Positions 17,049 to 24,978 are shown, counted from the stretch's first letter. The stretch is DNA of 36,984 nucleotides from Vampirovibrio sp. (GCA_021323475.1 JAJQJM010000014.1:1-36984), one strand, 5' to 3'. The notes: generated by a model not told the origin, from the letters alone. Numbers and translations: made by a program.

Positions 17049-18037
17049 AAATCCAGCCTCATTCGGGTATCGGCTCGCTGATAAGGGGAGACGTGTTCGA
17101 CAGTCTCCTCATGTACCAATACAAAACCCAGTTTGCGATAGAGATTGACAGCAGCCGTCAGTTGGCTGTTGGTTTCCAGCACCAATTGCCCGGCCTGCAA
17201 CTGACGGGCCTTTTCAATAGAGGCCGCCAACAGGCGCTTTCCAATCTGCCGGCCTCGGGCTTTTTCCGTGACCGCCATTTTGGCCAGCTCAAACATGCCG
17301 TCCTGCTGCTTGATTAAGGCACAGGTGCCCACTACGGAGGGTTCCGCCTGCTCCGGTTCGTCCTGCACCAGGGCAAACAGAATAGCGCCGCCATTGGCCA
17401 GAATCTGGCCCTCCGGATCGTTCAGGATTTTTTCATCCTCGGACTCCACCTGAAAATATTTCTCGATCCATTCCAGGTTCAACCGCTTGAAAGCCTCCCG
17501 GTACTGAGGGCTGTACTCCACAATTTGCACAGGCTGGCCTGCCGTTACCGGCATTTCCGTTCCATGCTCCGTAATAAACCGTCCATACACGCCTTCTTCC
17601 TCCAACAGGGTTTCCAACCGCGCCAGCATGCTCATCACATCCACACCCGTGGATTCCAGCATGCCCTGGACCGCCTGATGAATCTTATCCCAGGTTCCCT
17701 GCAAGGCGGGCAGCATGGTTCTGGCCCGATCCGTCAAGGCAAGCAGGCGACGGCGCTTATCCGAGGCATCCTTGGACGCTTCCACCAGGCCCTCCTGAAT
17801 CATTTCACCGGCAATCTGATTGACCGCCGGGTGGCTGATGCCCAGCATTTTGGCGATATCCACCACACCGACCGGCTCCCGACTTTTGCTAAGCAGGTAG
17901 AAGACCGGAAACCAGCGGGGTTCGAAATCGATATTCAGCTCTTTGTAAAGCAGCGCCACATCCTGCGCAAAGCGGTCCGCCAATCTGCGGAAACGACTAG
18001 CCAAGGCCAAAGGGCCAATCTGGGTCAGAAAATCCAT
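17045..18037 (-). CDS. MarR-type regulator fused to GNAT acetyltransferase
   Basis: The N-terminal about 150 residues are a MarR winged helix: PVGVVDIAKMLGISHPAVNQ (recognition helix) and SKDASDKRRRLLALT (wing with the Asp-x-Arg of MarR). The C-terminal about 140 residues are a GNAT domain with TEKARGRQIGKRLLAASIEK and a closing ETNSQLTAAVNLYRKLGF. Such MarR-GNAT fusions are a known bacterial architecture. I took the ATG at 18037 (330 residues) rather than the open frame to 18184, whose extra residues look non-coding and overlap the probable operator. It heads the operon with the EamA transporter and second GNAT gene, with ATGA overlaps, and probably regulates itself. Confidence 0.85.
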   Translation of the reverse strand: MDFLTQIGPLALASRFRRLADRFAQDVALLYKELNIDFEPRWFPVFYLLSKSREPVGVVDIAKMLGISHPAVNQIAGEMIQEGLVEASKDASDKRRRLLALTDRARTMLPALQGTWDKIHQAVQGMLESTGVDVMSMLARLETLLEEEGVYGRFITEHGTEMPVTAGQPVQIVEYSPQYREAFKRLNLEWIEKYFQVESEDEKILNDPEGQILANGGAILFALVQDEPEQAEPSVVGTCALIKQQDGMFELAKMAVTEKARGRQIGKRLLAASIEKARQLQAGQLVLETNSQLTAAVNLYRKLGFVLVHEETVEHVSPYQRADTRMRLDL

Positions 18038-18071
18038 AACTAAAGTCCCGGTGATGTGATGACAATAATGG

Positions 18072-18102
18072 GTAAGTACGCCGAAAATCGGTAAGCACTT
18101 AC
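18072..18102. promoter_or_regulatory. Candidate operator of the MarR-GNAT regulator
   Basis: GTAAGTAC (18072-18079) and GTAAGCACTTAC (18091-18102) lie 35-65 bases upstream of the MarR-GNAT start. The second is a near-perfect palindrome (GTAAG/CTTAC arms, 2-base centre), and its left arm repeats the first site at 19-base spacing. MarR proteins bind palindromes of this size. Confidence 0.4.
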
Positions 18103-18429
18103 ATACATATCCTGAACATAAATGCGACGCAAGTCGGTCTGTAAAATGGGCATGCAAATCCCTCCATACCATGTCGATGAACACAAGGAGACTAACGTTT
18201 TAAAATGTACCCCCGGTATTTCAACAGCCTCTAACGATTTCCCCAACCTGCCTCTCTGACCCCGGCCGGAAACCGCCCGCAGGTCCTTAGAGTCCTCAAA
18301 AGAGTTTTTCAGGTTGTCAGCCCTGGCAGCGACCGCTACAAGCTGGTAGCAAGTGCGCCCTATGAGCGGTTAAAAAGGTGAGACGAACAATAACAGCCTT
18401 TAAGGCTATATTTTGTAATTTATAAACGC

Positions 18430-18435
18430 TATAAT
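18430..18435 (+). promoter_or_regulatory. -10 box of the secreted-protein gene
   Basis: TATAAT lies 22 bases upstream of the 18458 ATG, with an AT-rich upstream stretch but no clear -35. GAGGG follows 5 bases before the ATG as ribosome site. Confidence 0.4.
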
Positions 18436-18457
18436 ACCATTTAAGATTGAGGGCACA

Positions 18458-18916
18458 ATGATAAAACTTATTTTAATTAATCATTATCGTGTTTTCTGCA
18501 GTTTGATCTGCCTCGGGATGATGGTTGCGGTTGTTTTTACCGAAAGTGGCAAGGCTTACGGGCAACAAAACAACCCGGGAAATCAGTTTACATTAAGCAC
18601 CTTCGCCAACGGACAGAAATTCGTCATTCAAAAAGATTCTTTCACGCCGATTGGTGGCGGTAAATTGCAGTACCAGGTTACGGAAGACACCGGGCCATCC
18701 GCCAAAGGCAAACGGGTCAGCGTGAACGAAGTCGATTGCAATACCGGACAATATCGCTCACCGATTGAATCCTGGTACGAGGACGCCAGCGGCGGGGTTT
18801 CCCAGCAGCAGCCCGGCCCTCCGTTCCCAATGCAAGTCAGCAACCGCACCCCGTTATACGATCAACTGAAAAGCAGTTGCCAGGAACAAATGCCGGATTT
18901 GCCCATCAAGTGGTAA
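18458..18916 (+). CDS. Small secreted protein, unknown function
   Basis: A 152-residue protein with an N-terminal basic start and hydrophobic core (VFCSLICLGMMVAVVF, about 12-27), then SGKAYGQQ, where AYG/Q could be a signal-peptidase site. The mature part begins QQNNPGNQFTLSTFANGQKF and carries a repeated strand pattern (GGGKLQYQVTEDTGP, then KRVSVNEVDCNTGQYRSPI) with two Cys, suggesting a small beta-rich periplasmic or extracellular domain. The last residues (SCQEQMPDLPIKW) are conserved-looking but unknown to me. Good TATAAT and GAGGG elements support expression. Family not recognised. Confidence 0.65.
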   Translation: MIKLILINHYRVFCSLICLGMMVAVVFTESGKAYGQQNNPGNQFTLSTFANGQKFVIQKDSFTPIGGGKLQYQVTEDTGPSAKGKRVSVNEVDCNTGQYRSPIESWYEDASGGVSQQQPGPPFPMQVSNRTPLYDQLKSSCQEQMPDLPIKW

Positions 18917-18953
18917 TTTAACCCGGTTTAATGCGCTAGCTTTAAAAATTAAT

Positions 18954-19577
18954 TCATTCCGGCGCGCAATAGGTGCGCTCCCGAATCCATTTGGTGGCGG
19001 CCCATTTCTCCCCGGCCAGCACCGGCAACGAGGCATGCAGGCTCATGCGATCCACCTCGCCGTCCGGCAAAACATTGTGGAATAAAATGGCATCGCCTTT
19101 AACGGGTATTATTTTGCGGTCCACTTCGGGAAAATGGGTTTCCCCGCCCGCTTCCACCGTATTCAGGTACATAATGCAGGTCGCCAGGCGTTGCCCACCA
19201 TAGGCCAGCACCACATCGCTGCCTCGGTGAAGGGGATCAAAAAAGTCAAAATGCGGCTGATAACACTGCCCCACCTGATAATTCAAAATCTGCATGCCCT
19301 CCCCGTTTTCCACGTGCAATTGGGTCAAAGCCGCAATGCGCGCTTCAATGCGGGTCACGATTTCCGTTTGCCCCAACCAGAGGTAGGTGCTGGAGCTGGT
19401 GCGAGATTCCACGCGGATGTGTTCGCCCGTTTCCGGATCAATCGTCGTGGAAGGCGCGATTTGCTCCCGGCCTAAGGCAACCAGGTGATCGCATTCCGCT
19501 TCTGAGAGAAAGCCGCGCAATACCATTAACCGGGGAGAAATCGTCCAGGTTTCGATTTGATACGGCATCGCGCTCAT
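18954..19577 (-). CDS. Prolyl 4-hydroxylase-like 2OG-Fe(II) dioxygenase
   Basis: The jelly-roll of a 2-oxoglutarate/Fe(II) oxygenase with the P4H alpha-subunit layout. The metal ligands are the His and Asp of PHFDFFDP (about 109/111 from this start) and the His of MSLHASLPVL (about 181). The 2-oxoglutarate-binding Lys is in GEKWAATKWIRER (about 191). TCIMYLN...GGETHFPE is the characteristic core strand. Family enzymes hydroxylate peptidyl proline or free amino acids. It follows, in the same direction, the Flp-like pilin with a Pro/Ser/Ala tail (19668-20009), an appealing substrate, though this is inference. ATG 19577 is used; GTG 19583 and ATG 19568 are alternatives with equally weak ribosome sites. 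Confidence 0.9.
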   Translation of the reverse strand: MSAMPYQIETWTISPRLMVLRGFLSEAECDHLVALGREQIAPSTTIDPETGEHIRVESRTSSSTYLWLGQTEIVTRIEARIAALTQLHVENGEGMQILNYQVGQCYQPHFDFFDPLHRGSDVVLAYGGQRLATCIMYLNTVEAGGETHFPEVDRKIIPVKGDAILFHNVLPDGEVDRMSLHASLPVLAGEKWAATKWIRERTYCAPE

Positions 19578-19667
19578 GGACACCGGCTCAGGCTGATTTC
19601 ATGGCAATTATTCATCAAAATACAATCTATCGCTCTGTATAAATACCTTCCAGCGCTGTCATCGGCT

Positions 19668-20009
19668 TTAATCGCAGCTCTTCGCGCCATTGCCATGACA
19701 CCCTGACGGCGTTGGGGCAGGTGCAGGGGCGGGCGCCGGACTCGGTGTGGGCGCGGGACTGGGCGACGGCGTTGGGCTAGGGGATGGGCTGGGCGCAGGA
19801 GAAGGAGCGGGGGATTGCGCTGCCGCCGGGGCCGGATCATCTTCGGAAAAAGCGGTTTCGTTATTCTGGCTCAGCGCGTTAAAAACAGCCGGCATAAACT
19901 GGTGCGCCCCGCCCAACAAGCCCGCCACCAGCAAGGTACTCAGCACCATCATACCGGCGTATTCAACAATACTCTGGCCGGTTTCGCGACAATACCGTTC
20001 TCTCGTCAT
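19668..20009 (-). CDS. Flp-like small pilin with Pro/Ser/Ala-rich tail
   Basis: The N-terminus MTRERYCRETGQSIVEYAGM resembles Flp/Fap and TadE-like pilins: short basic leader, Gly before Gln-Ser, Glu five residues after the cut, Tyr-Ala, then a hydrophobic helix (MMVLSTLLVAGLLGGA, about 20-35). After a linker, residues about 59-105 are almost only Pro with Ser, Ala or Thr (repeated Pro-Ala/Pro-Ser pairs), ending GCHGNGAKSC with two Cys. The Pro-rich part may be an extended stalk or a modification target. GGAAG lies 8 bases before the ATG. No tad secretion genes are in the window. Confidence 0.7.
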   Translation of the reverse strand: MTRERYCRETGQSIVEYAGMMVLSTLLVAGLLGGAHQFMPAVFNALSQNNETAFSEDDPAPAAAQSPAPSPAPSPSPSPTPSPSPAPTPSPAPAPAPAPTPSGCHGNGAKSCD

Positions 20010-20170
20010 AGCGGGGTCTTCCTACCGAAAATATCCAACTATCCCGTCTTATACCCCATCTCGGCACATTTCAAACACGCATTTGAATTCGCTCAAATTT
20101 CAACCCAAAAACCGTCCTCTAATCAATTAAGCTAAAATATCCAAACCATTAGTAGAGGAGAGTGTGCATT

Positions 20171-20401
20171 ATGACATCGTCAGACCAGCAGCCGAACTGG
20201 CAAGCCCGCATGCCGGGAGAGCAATGGGTCATGCTGGATAGCCCCGACACTGCGGAAGCCTATCTGAACACCTATGCCGACTCCAGCGCGGTGATTCAGC
20301 GGGAACCGTTTCCCAACCCGGAACAATTGTACGCCCGCGTCCGATTTCCCGGCCAATTTTCCCAGCATCATATTTACATCTCGCCCCGAGAGAATCCCTG
20401 A
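20171..20401 (+). CDS. Conserved-looking small soluble protein, unknown
   Basis: A 76-residue protein with GAGGAG ten bases before the ATG at 20171, which decides the start over an upstream GTG (20162) lying only one base from that site. It is rich in Pro, Gln and aromatic residues (QARMPGEQWVMLDSPDTAEA, then ARVRFPGQFSQHHIYISPRE), with no signal peptide or membrane segment. Two predicted strands around a helix would fit a tiny alpha/beta domain. I know no family. It lies between, and is convergent with, the second prepilin gene. Confidence 0.6.
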   Translation: MTSSDQQPNWQARMPGEQWVMLDSPDTAEAYLNTYADSSAVIQREPFPNPEQLYARVRFPGQFSQHHIYISPRENP

Positions 20402-20435
20402 CCCTCAATAATCAGCATCGGGCAATCATACCGGC

Positions 20436-21068
20436 TTACTGGTAGAGGCTTTGAAACAGGGTCAGATCCGCGGCGGTGGCGTTGCGATCCACACCGATGG
20501 CCCCCGGCCTGGTCGGCCCGCCGCCGGATACCCAACCGGAACTGCAGCTGGTGGTAATGCAATAGCCAATATGCAACTGATCGTCCCCCTGAATGTTCGG
20601 CCCGGCAGTTCCGTTCCAATCAATCATGACGCCATTGGCAGGGTTGCTTGTGTCGCCGAAGCCAACGACCACGGCCCCGCTATGCAAAATCAACCCGGGC
20701 TCGTTGTCTTCCATACGAGAGCCCTGAACCGCCACACTCCAGCAGCCCTCGGTTTGAGCGTTCGTAGGGCACACCTTGACCGCGTTCAAATTACTCAGGA
20801 AGTAGGTATCCATATTGGTGGTCGGATCCAGTTGGCCGCTTTGCAGACCGAGCATCAACACACCGCTAATAGATCCGATGGTTTCCTTGAGGACCGCCTT
20901 TTTTTGTTGGCTTTGCTGGGCATATAACATTTTGGGGATGGTAAACGTGGCGATTTCAGCCAGAATAGCCAGACAAATCAACAGCTCCGCCAGGGTGAAA
21001 CCACCTCTGCGCTTTAAATGGCGCTCTTGATGCTTAGGTCCCAGATACTCGGGCATTACTACTTCCAT
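20436..21068 (-). CDS. Type IV prepilin/pseudopilin-like protein
   Basis: After a basic leader (PKHQERHLKRRGG) comes the class-III signal GFTLAELLICLAILAEIATF with Glu at +5, then TIPKMLYAQQSQQKKAVLKE, the same block as in the broken prepilin gene at 6878-7461. The rest is a pilin-type head with two Cys pairs (CPTNAQTEGC and YCITTSC) and a late DWNGTAGPNIQGDDQLHIGY segment, comparable with the 'GPGK...YYNGR' end of its paralogue. The prepilin peptidase is not in the window. The start could be ATG 21068 or ATG 21053. The leader holds a hairpin whose 3' arm touches the ribosome site. Confidence 0.85.
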   Translation of the reverse strand: MEVVMPEYLGPKHQERHLKRRGGFTLAELLICLAILAEIATFTIPKMLYAQQSQQKKAVLKETIGSISGVLMLGLQSGQLDPTTNMDTYFLSNLNAVKVCPTNAQTEGCWSVAVQGSRMEDNEPGLILHSGAVVVGFGDTSNPANGVMIDWNGTAGPNIQGDDQLHIGYCITTSCSSGWVSGGGPTRPGAIGVDRNATAADLTLFQSLYQ

Positions 21069-21074
21069 CACTCT

Positions 21075-21120
21075 CTAAAGTCGAGCTTCGGCCAATCGCC
21101 GGAAAACTTTAGGTCGAAGC
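21075..21120 (-). promoter_or_regulatory. Leader hairpins upstream of the prepilin gene
   Basis: CTAAAGT (21075-21081) pairs exactly with ACTTTAG (21106-21112). A second pair, GCTTCG (21085-21090) with CGAAGC (21115-21120), interlocks with it, so the two cannot form as simple nested stems. On the transcribed minus strand the first stem ends directly before the AGAGAG ribosome site of the prepilin gene. Attenuator or translational switch is possible. Confidence 0.35.
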
Positions 21121-21157
21121 ATTTTAGGATGCATTCCGAACTTGGAAAAAACGCTTA

Positions 21158-22249
21158 CTAACGCAAGCTTTGTGCGCCTGCACCGTCCGTAAAACCCAGA
21201 GCCTGCAATACCCGGTTCACGCCTTGCCCATCCACCAAAGCCAATGCCGACCGCGCCAGAGCCATTCTGTCCTCGGGGGAAGTCAACAGACGATCCAATG
21301 CATTGCGAATATCCTCTACAAGCACGGCAGCGCTTGGCCCCAGATACTGCTGAGCGCCAAGCCGGGCAATCCGGGCGCTGATGTCCCGCTGGTTATCCGC
21401 TACGGAAATAACCAGGGAAGGCAGCCCCAGGCACAAACGCTCCCAGGTGGCCGTCCCACCCGCACCAATCGCCAGATCCGCCCGCGCCATCCGTTCCGCC
21501 ATGTTGTTCACCTGGCACAAAAAGTCTGTTTGGGGGAGTGTTGAGCAAAATGCTTGAATCTCTTCACGGCGGGGGTTGCTGACCCCGGTGATCACGGTGG
21601 TCTGAATCTGTCCCGCCAACGGTTTTAACGCTTCCAACGTTTTAAAGGTTTCCCCGGTCGGGTCGCTGCCGCCAAAAAACACCAACACCTCCCTCACCGT
21701 TAAGGCTTCGCGGCGGTTTTCGGCCAGCACCCTGGCCCGCCACTCAGAAAAATCCGGGCGCAGCAGCGCATACTCAGGCCCCAGCAACGTACGGTAACCA
21801 CTTGGCACCAGCGCCCCATAGCGGGGAGTCGCCCCTTCCGACGCCAGATCGTTTTGATCCAACAGCCAGTCACACGCATGGGGCCGGTCGGCCAAATCAT
21901 CAATCACTAGGCTTCGTCTGGCGCACGTTCGAGCCTGCCGCTCCCAGTCCAAATCCAGCGCGTAGTGATCCACTACCAGCCAGTCAAACGGTTCCTGGTC
22001 AACCGTGAATGCAGCGAACGGTTGCCAGTCCGCTGCATGCGCACTCTGCCAGGCCCACACGGTGTACCCTTGCTGGCACAACCAGTCATTCAAGTCACCG
22101 GGCAAAGTCCGGCAGGCGAACACCACCTCCGCCCCACGCCGACGCATAGCATCCGCCAACGTGACGCACCGCATAATGTGCCCGGTACCGATTTCCACGG
22201 ACGCATCCGCTCGGAATAGCACTCGTTTCGACGGCCCGGATCCATTCAT
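21158..22249 (-). CDS. pseG: UDP-2,4-diacetamido-2,4,6-trideoxy-L-altrose hydrolase
   Basis: PseG, the fourth enzyme of the pseudaminic acid pathway. It removes UDP from UDP-6-deoxy-AltdiNAc to give the free sugar for PseI. It has the GT-B-like fold of the family, opening RVLFRADASVEIGTGHIMRC with the catalytic His of GxGH, then FACRTLPGDLN, LVVDHYALDLDWE, SLVIDDLADRPHACDWLLDQ, VLVFFGGSDPTG and ADLAIGAGGTATWERLCLGL (nucleotide-binding helix). Length (363) is as expected. It starts six bases after the aldo/keto reductase gene, whose stop region carries its ribosome site, so the two are coupled. Confidence 0.93.
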   Translation of the reverse strand: MNGSGPSKRVLFRADASVEIGTGHIMRCVTLADAMRRRGAEVVFACRTLPGDLNDWLCQQGYTVWAWQSAHAADWQPFAAFTVDQEPFDWLVVDHYALDLDWERQARTCARRSLVIDDLADRPHACDWLLDQNDLASEGATPRYGALVPSGYRTLLGPEYALLRPDFSEWRARVLAENRREALTVREVLVFFGGSDPTGETFKTLEALKPLAGQIQTTVITGVSNPRREEIQAFCSTLPQTDFLCQVNNMAERMARADLAIGAGGTATWERLCLGLPSLVISVADNQRDISARIARLGAQQYLGPSAAVLVEDIRNALDRLLTSPEDRMALARSALALVDGQGVNRVLQALGFTDGAGAQSLR

Positions 22250-22255
22250 ACAAGC

Positions 22256-23134
22256 CTACTCATACAGGTTCCATTGATACGGATCGATAAATTTCACATC
22301 CGGGCAGGCAAACGGGACAAAATCCACCGGACGCAGCCCCAAGTCCATCGCGCTGGTTACCTCTTGCAACTGGGCCACGGAACTGACGCCCACCAGCGCA
22401 TAATCCACCTCCGCCACACTGGTCGCAAAATTGAGCGCACCTTCCATTGGGGTCAGCCCCTCGCGAATCAGGTAATCATGATACTGCTCCAGCAGCTTGC
22501 GAATGGGCCAGAACCAGGGATGCAAGTGGGTCGGGTCCAGGAGCACCCCCTGCAAAAAAATATCCCGCGCATGGATTTCCACGCCTTTTTGCTTCAACGC
22601 GCTCAACTGGCCGCTGTGCAGCAAGCGTTGATCCAGCACGTTCAGCGGCACCTGCACGATATCCGGATTGTAAACAGCCAACACGGCCTGCAGCTGACTG
22701 CCGTCCCGCACAGAAACGCCGATTTTTTCAATCAATCCCTGCGCTTTCAAACTTTCCATGCGCCGAAACAGCTTTTCGCCCTGATAAGGGGATAACAACC
22801 CGTCCTCCACCGCAATCATCAAGGCATATGCCTTATCCTGTTTCAATCGCTGCAACGATTGGGCCAAAGCCCCTTCCAACTGATCGGCCTGATGAGCCAT
22901 CGCAAATTCCGCCCCAAAGTTCGGAGTTCTGGCCACAATCTTGAAGTCATGCCCCATCGGCAGGCACTCGCCCAGCACTTCCTCGCTGTTGCCCGCCTGA
23001 GCAGCGGTATCCAGCAGTTCTATCCCCGCTTTCTGCGCAACCGTTAAAATCCGACGGGCCTCCTCCAGGGAAACCTGTGTGGCATGCTTGCCGCTCTTGG
23101 CGGCAAATTCAACGGTACCCAGCCCAAGTTTCAT
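22256..23134 (-). CDS. Aldo/keto reductase homologue lacking catalytic residues
   Basis: A TIM-barrel aldo/keto reductase by overall sequence (GLGTVEFAAKSG, ELLDTAAQAGNSEEVLGE, LIEKIGVSVRDGSQLQAVL, DIVQVPLNVLDQRLL, YALVGVSSVAQLQEV). It matches the AKRs found in some nonulosonic acid clusters. Of the catalytic tetrad only Asp42 remains: the Tyr position is Ala47 (DTAAQAGNS instead of x-Tyr-Gly-Asn-Ser), the Lys position is Arg69 (IVARTP) and the His position is Ala108 (ALMIAVED). ATG 23134 fits the family N-terminus and has GGGAA upstream; an ATG at 23155 would add seven residues. It is coupled to pseG. Redox catalysis is unlikely; a non-redox or binding role is inferred. Confidence 0.8.
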   Translation of the reverse strand: MKLGLGTVEFAAKSGKHATQVSLEEARRILTVAQKAGIELLDTAAQAGNSEEVLGECLPMGHDFKIVARTPNFGAEFAMAHQADQLEGALAQSLQRLKQDKAYALMIAVEDGLLSPYQGEKLFRRMESLKAQGLIEKIGVSVRDGSQLQAVLAVYNPDIVQVPLNVLDQRLLHSGQLSALKQKGVEIHARDIFLQGVLLDPTHLHPWFWPIRKLLEQYHDYLIREGLTPMEGALNFATSVAEVDYALVGVSSVAQLQEVTSAMDLGLRPVDFVPFACPDVKFIDPYQWNLYE

Positions 23135-23258
23135 ACAATTCCCAAATCCATACATTCCAGCTTCTGTTTCAATTCTAGCCGATTTCGGCTATCCGTTCAC
23201 ACGTCACGCACTTAAAAACCCACTTTTCCCCAACCGATTTTTAAGATAAAAAATAGGA

Positions 23259-23936
23259 ATGAGTACGCTGCAAGCCTTACTGTCCTTTTCAGTTGCCGTT
23301 GGCTTACTGACCATCACACCGGGCCTTGATACCGCACTGATTCTGCGCACCGCCACCGTTAAAGGCGGCCGGGCCGCGTTATGGGTGGGACTGGGTATTG
23401 GGCTGGGTTGCCTCATCTGGTGCGTATTAACCGCCATTGGCCTGGGCGCGTTGCTGGCAACATCCCAGGTGGTGTATAACCTGCTTCGCACCGCTGGCGC
23501 CTGTTACCTGGTGTATCTGGGCATTCAACTCTGGTTAAAATCCGCCAAGCCGGAAAAAAACCCGACAACCAACCTGTCAGAAACCGATCTGTCAGAAACC
23601 GCCTTGGCCGTCCCCCTTCCCGAAACAGAGCAAGCCAGCCATCGCTGGTTTACACAAGGCTTGTTCACCAACTTGCTGAACCCCAAGGTCGGCGTTTTCT
23701 ATGTAACGTTCCTGCCTCAATTTCTGCCCGAACATGCCAACGTTCCGGTTTTAGGCACCGGCATGGGGCTGATTCATGCCCTGGTAGGGCTGCTGTGGTT
23801 TTCCGTCCTGATACTGGCCACCCGTCCTCTGGCCCGGTGGCTGAAGCGGGCAAGCGTCGTGAAGATGCTGGATCGGGTAACCGGCAGCGTGTTAATCGGC
23901 TTCGGCGCAAAGCTCGCTCTGGAGCCGAGTCACTAG
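23259..23936 (+). CDS. LysE/RhtB-family exporter
   Basis: A 225-residue inner-membrane exporter of amino acids or related metabolites. The family start is clear: SVAVGLLTITPGLDTALILR (Thr-Pro-Gly-x-Asp), a second helix GRAALWVGLGIGLGCLIWC, then LLRTAGACYLVYLGIQLWLKS, a cytoplasmic loop, and TNLLNPKVGVFYVTFLPQFL (Asn-Pro-Lys). About six helices. The AGGA ribosome site directly abuts the ATG, which is unusual and may lower translation. It lies on the opposite strand inside the pseudaminic acid block and splits the minus-strand genes into two units. Confidence 0.9.
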   Translation: MSTLQALLSFSVAVGLLTITPGLDTALILRTATVKGGRAALWVGLGIGLGCLIWCVLTAIGLGALLATSQVVYNLLRTAGACYLVYLGIQLWLKSAKPEKNPTTNLSETDLSETALAVPLPETEQASHRWFTQGLFTNLLNPKVGVFYVTFLPQFLPEHANVPVLGTGMGLIHALVGLLWFSVLILATRPLARWLKRASVVKMLDRVTGSVLIGFGAKLALEPSH

Positions 23937-23964
23937 ACCCCAGCCACCAACCCTAACAGTATGT

Positions 23965-24978
23965 TCAGCCCTGTTTCCGCCCAACCAGCAACATGTTGGA
24001 TGACAGATGATTGTCGATTAAGAACTGCTGGAACGCAGGGCCTTTGGTCTCCCACTCATCCACCAGGATTTGCGTGAGAAACGGATGCGCCTCTGCATTC
24101 AACTCACCGGATAATAACTGCTTGCGCACCAGCTCCGCATCCAGCTTACCGGGGGTTTGCGTTTCAATGACCTCAAAGCCGCAGGAGCGCATCAGCAAGG
24201 CCAACGACGCCGGATTGAACAGATTCACATGCTCCACGTCCACGGCGGACGATTGCGCGCCCAGGGTCACAATATCAAAGCCCTTCCCGTTGGGGCAGGT
24301 GAGAATCAGCACACCGCCCGGCTCCAGAAAATCCGCGCATTGCCGCAAAAAATCCCGTGGTGAAAACAGGTGCTCAATCACCTCGAAATTAACGATGACA
24401 TTAATCGTTTCACCGGGCTTCAGCAGGTTGGCTTTATTCACCTCTTCAATGGGGGATTCCACCACGTCCAGGCCCCGTTTGCGGCAATCTTCCGCAAGAT
24501 ACGGCGTCGGTTCAACGGCAATCATTTGCTGAAACCGGTTTCGCTTTTTCAATTCCTCGCCAAAAATCCCGAAACCGGCCCCAACTTCCATCAGAATCCG
24601 GGTCGGAACCTGAAAGCGATCGCAAATGTTTAATACCAGATCAACACGCGGCTGAAAGATTTTCTCCCGACGAGCCGCCTCGGACGCGGGAAAAATATAG
24701 TTGCTCCAGTATTCATAATTTTTGGAATTCCGGTAATAGCCCACCATATGCTCCGGGCGCGGGCGGGGATTGGCATACAAGGTCTCGCATTGCAGGCAGG
24801 TTACAAACGGCATGCCGCATTTTTCAAACGTCGGTTGGTATTCAACCGATTCGCATGCCGGGCAAGGCACTTGTATAAATTCGCTCCGGTGAGCCATTAA
24901 TCCGGCAACGTCTTCCGCAAACAGGCGGGCCTGTTCAGCCATCAGCGCTTCCGGGCGAATCTCGTTCTCAGTGAGCAT
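23965..24978 (-). CDS. SAM-dependent methyltransferase with zinc-binding N-terminus
   Basis: A class I methyltransferase of the C-methyltransferase-like type. The N-terminal module CPACESVEYQPTFEKCGMP...CLQCE (about 39-70) has two Cys-x-x-Cys pairs for zinc. The SAM site is LMEVGAGFGIFGEELKKR (about 130-147), with the acidic strand end MIAVEPTPYL and motif IV-like INVIVNFEVIEHLFSPRDFL. Its start overlaps the end of pseI by 11 bases, so it belongs to the sugar operon. Methylation of the nonulosonic acid or of the glycan end is the natural inference. The substrate cannot be read from sequence. Confidence 0.85.
   Translation of the reverse strand: MLTENEIRPEALMAEQARLFAEDVAGLMAHRSEFIQVPCPACESVEYQPTFEKCGMPFVTCLQCETLYANPRPRPEHMVGYYRNSKNYEYWSNYIFPASEAARREKIFQPRVDLVLNICDRFQVPTRILMEVGAGFGIFGEELKKRNRFQQMIAVEPTPYLAEDCRKRGLDVVESPIEEVNKANLLKPGETINVIVNFEVIEHLFSPRDFLRQCADFLEPGGVLILTCPNGKGFDIVTLGAQSSAVDVEHVNLFNPASLALLMRSCGFEVIETQTPGKLDAELVRKQLLSGELNAEAHPFLTQILVDEWETKGPAFQQFLIDNHLSSNMLLVGRKQG

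Larger units (their letters stand above)
18038..18457. other. Divergent regulatory gap, MarR operon / secreted protein
   Basis: A 420-base gap between divergent genes. It holds the candidate MarR operator at 18072-18102, a CCTTAGAGTCCTCAAAAGAG stretch near 18281, a possible large hairpin using ACCGCT (18330s) and AGCGGT (18360s) with an inner GCTAC/GTAGC stem, the palindrome AGCCTTTAAGGCT (about 18395-18407) and a TATAAT box at 18430. No RNA gene is recognised. Confidence 0.4.
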
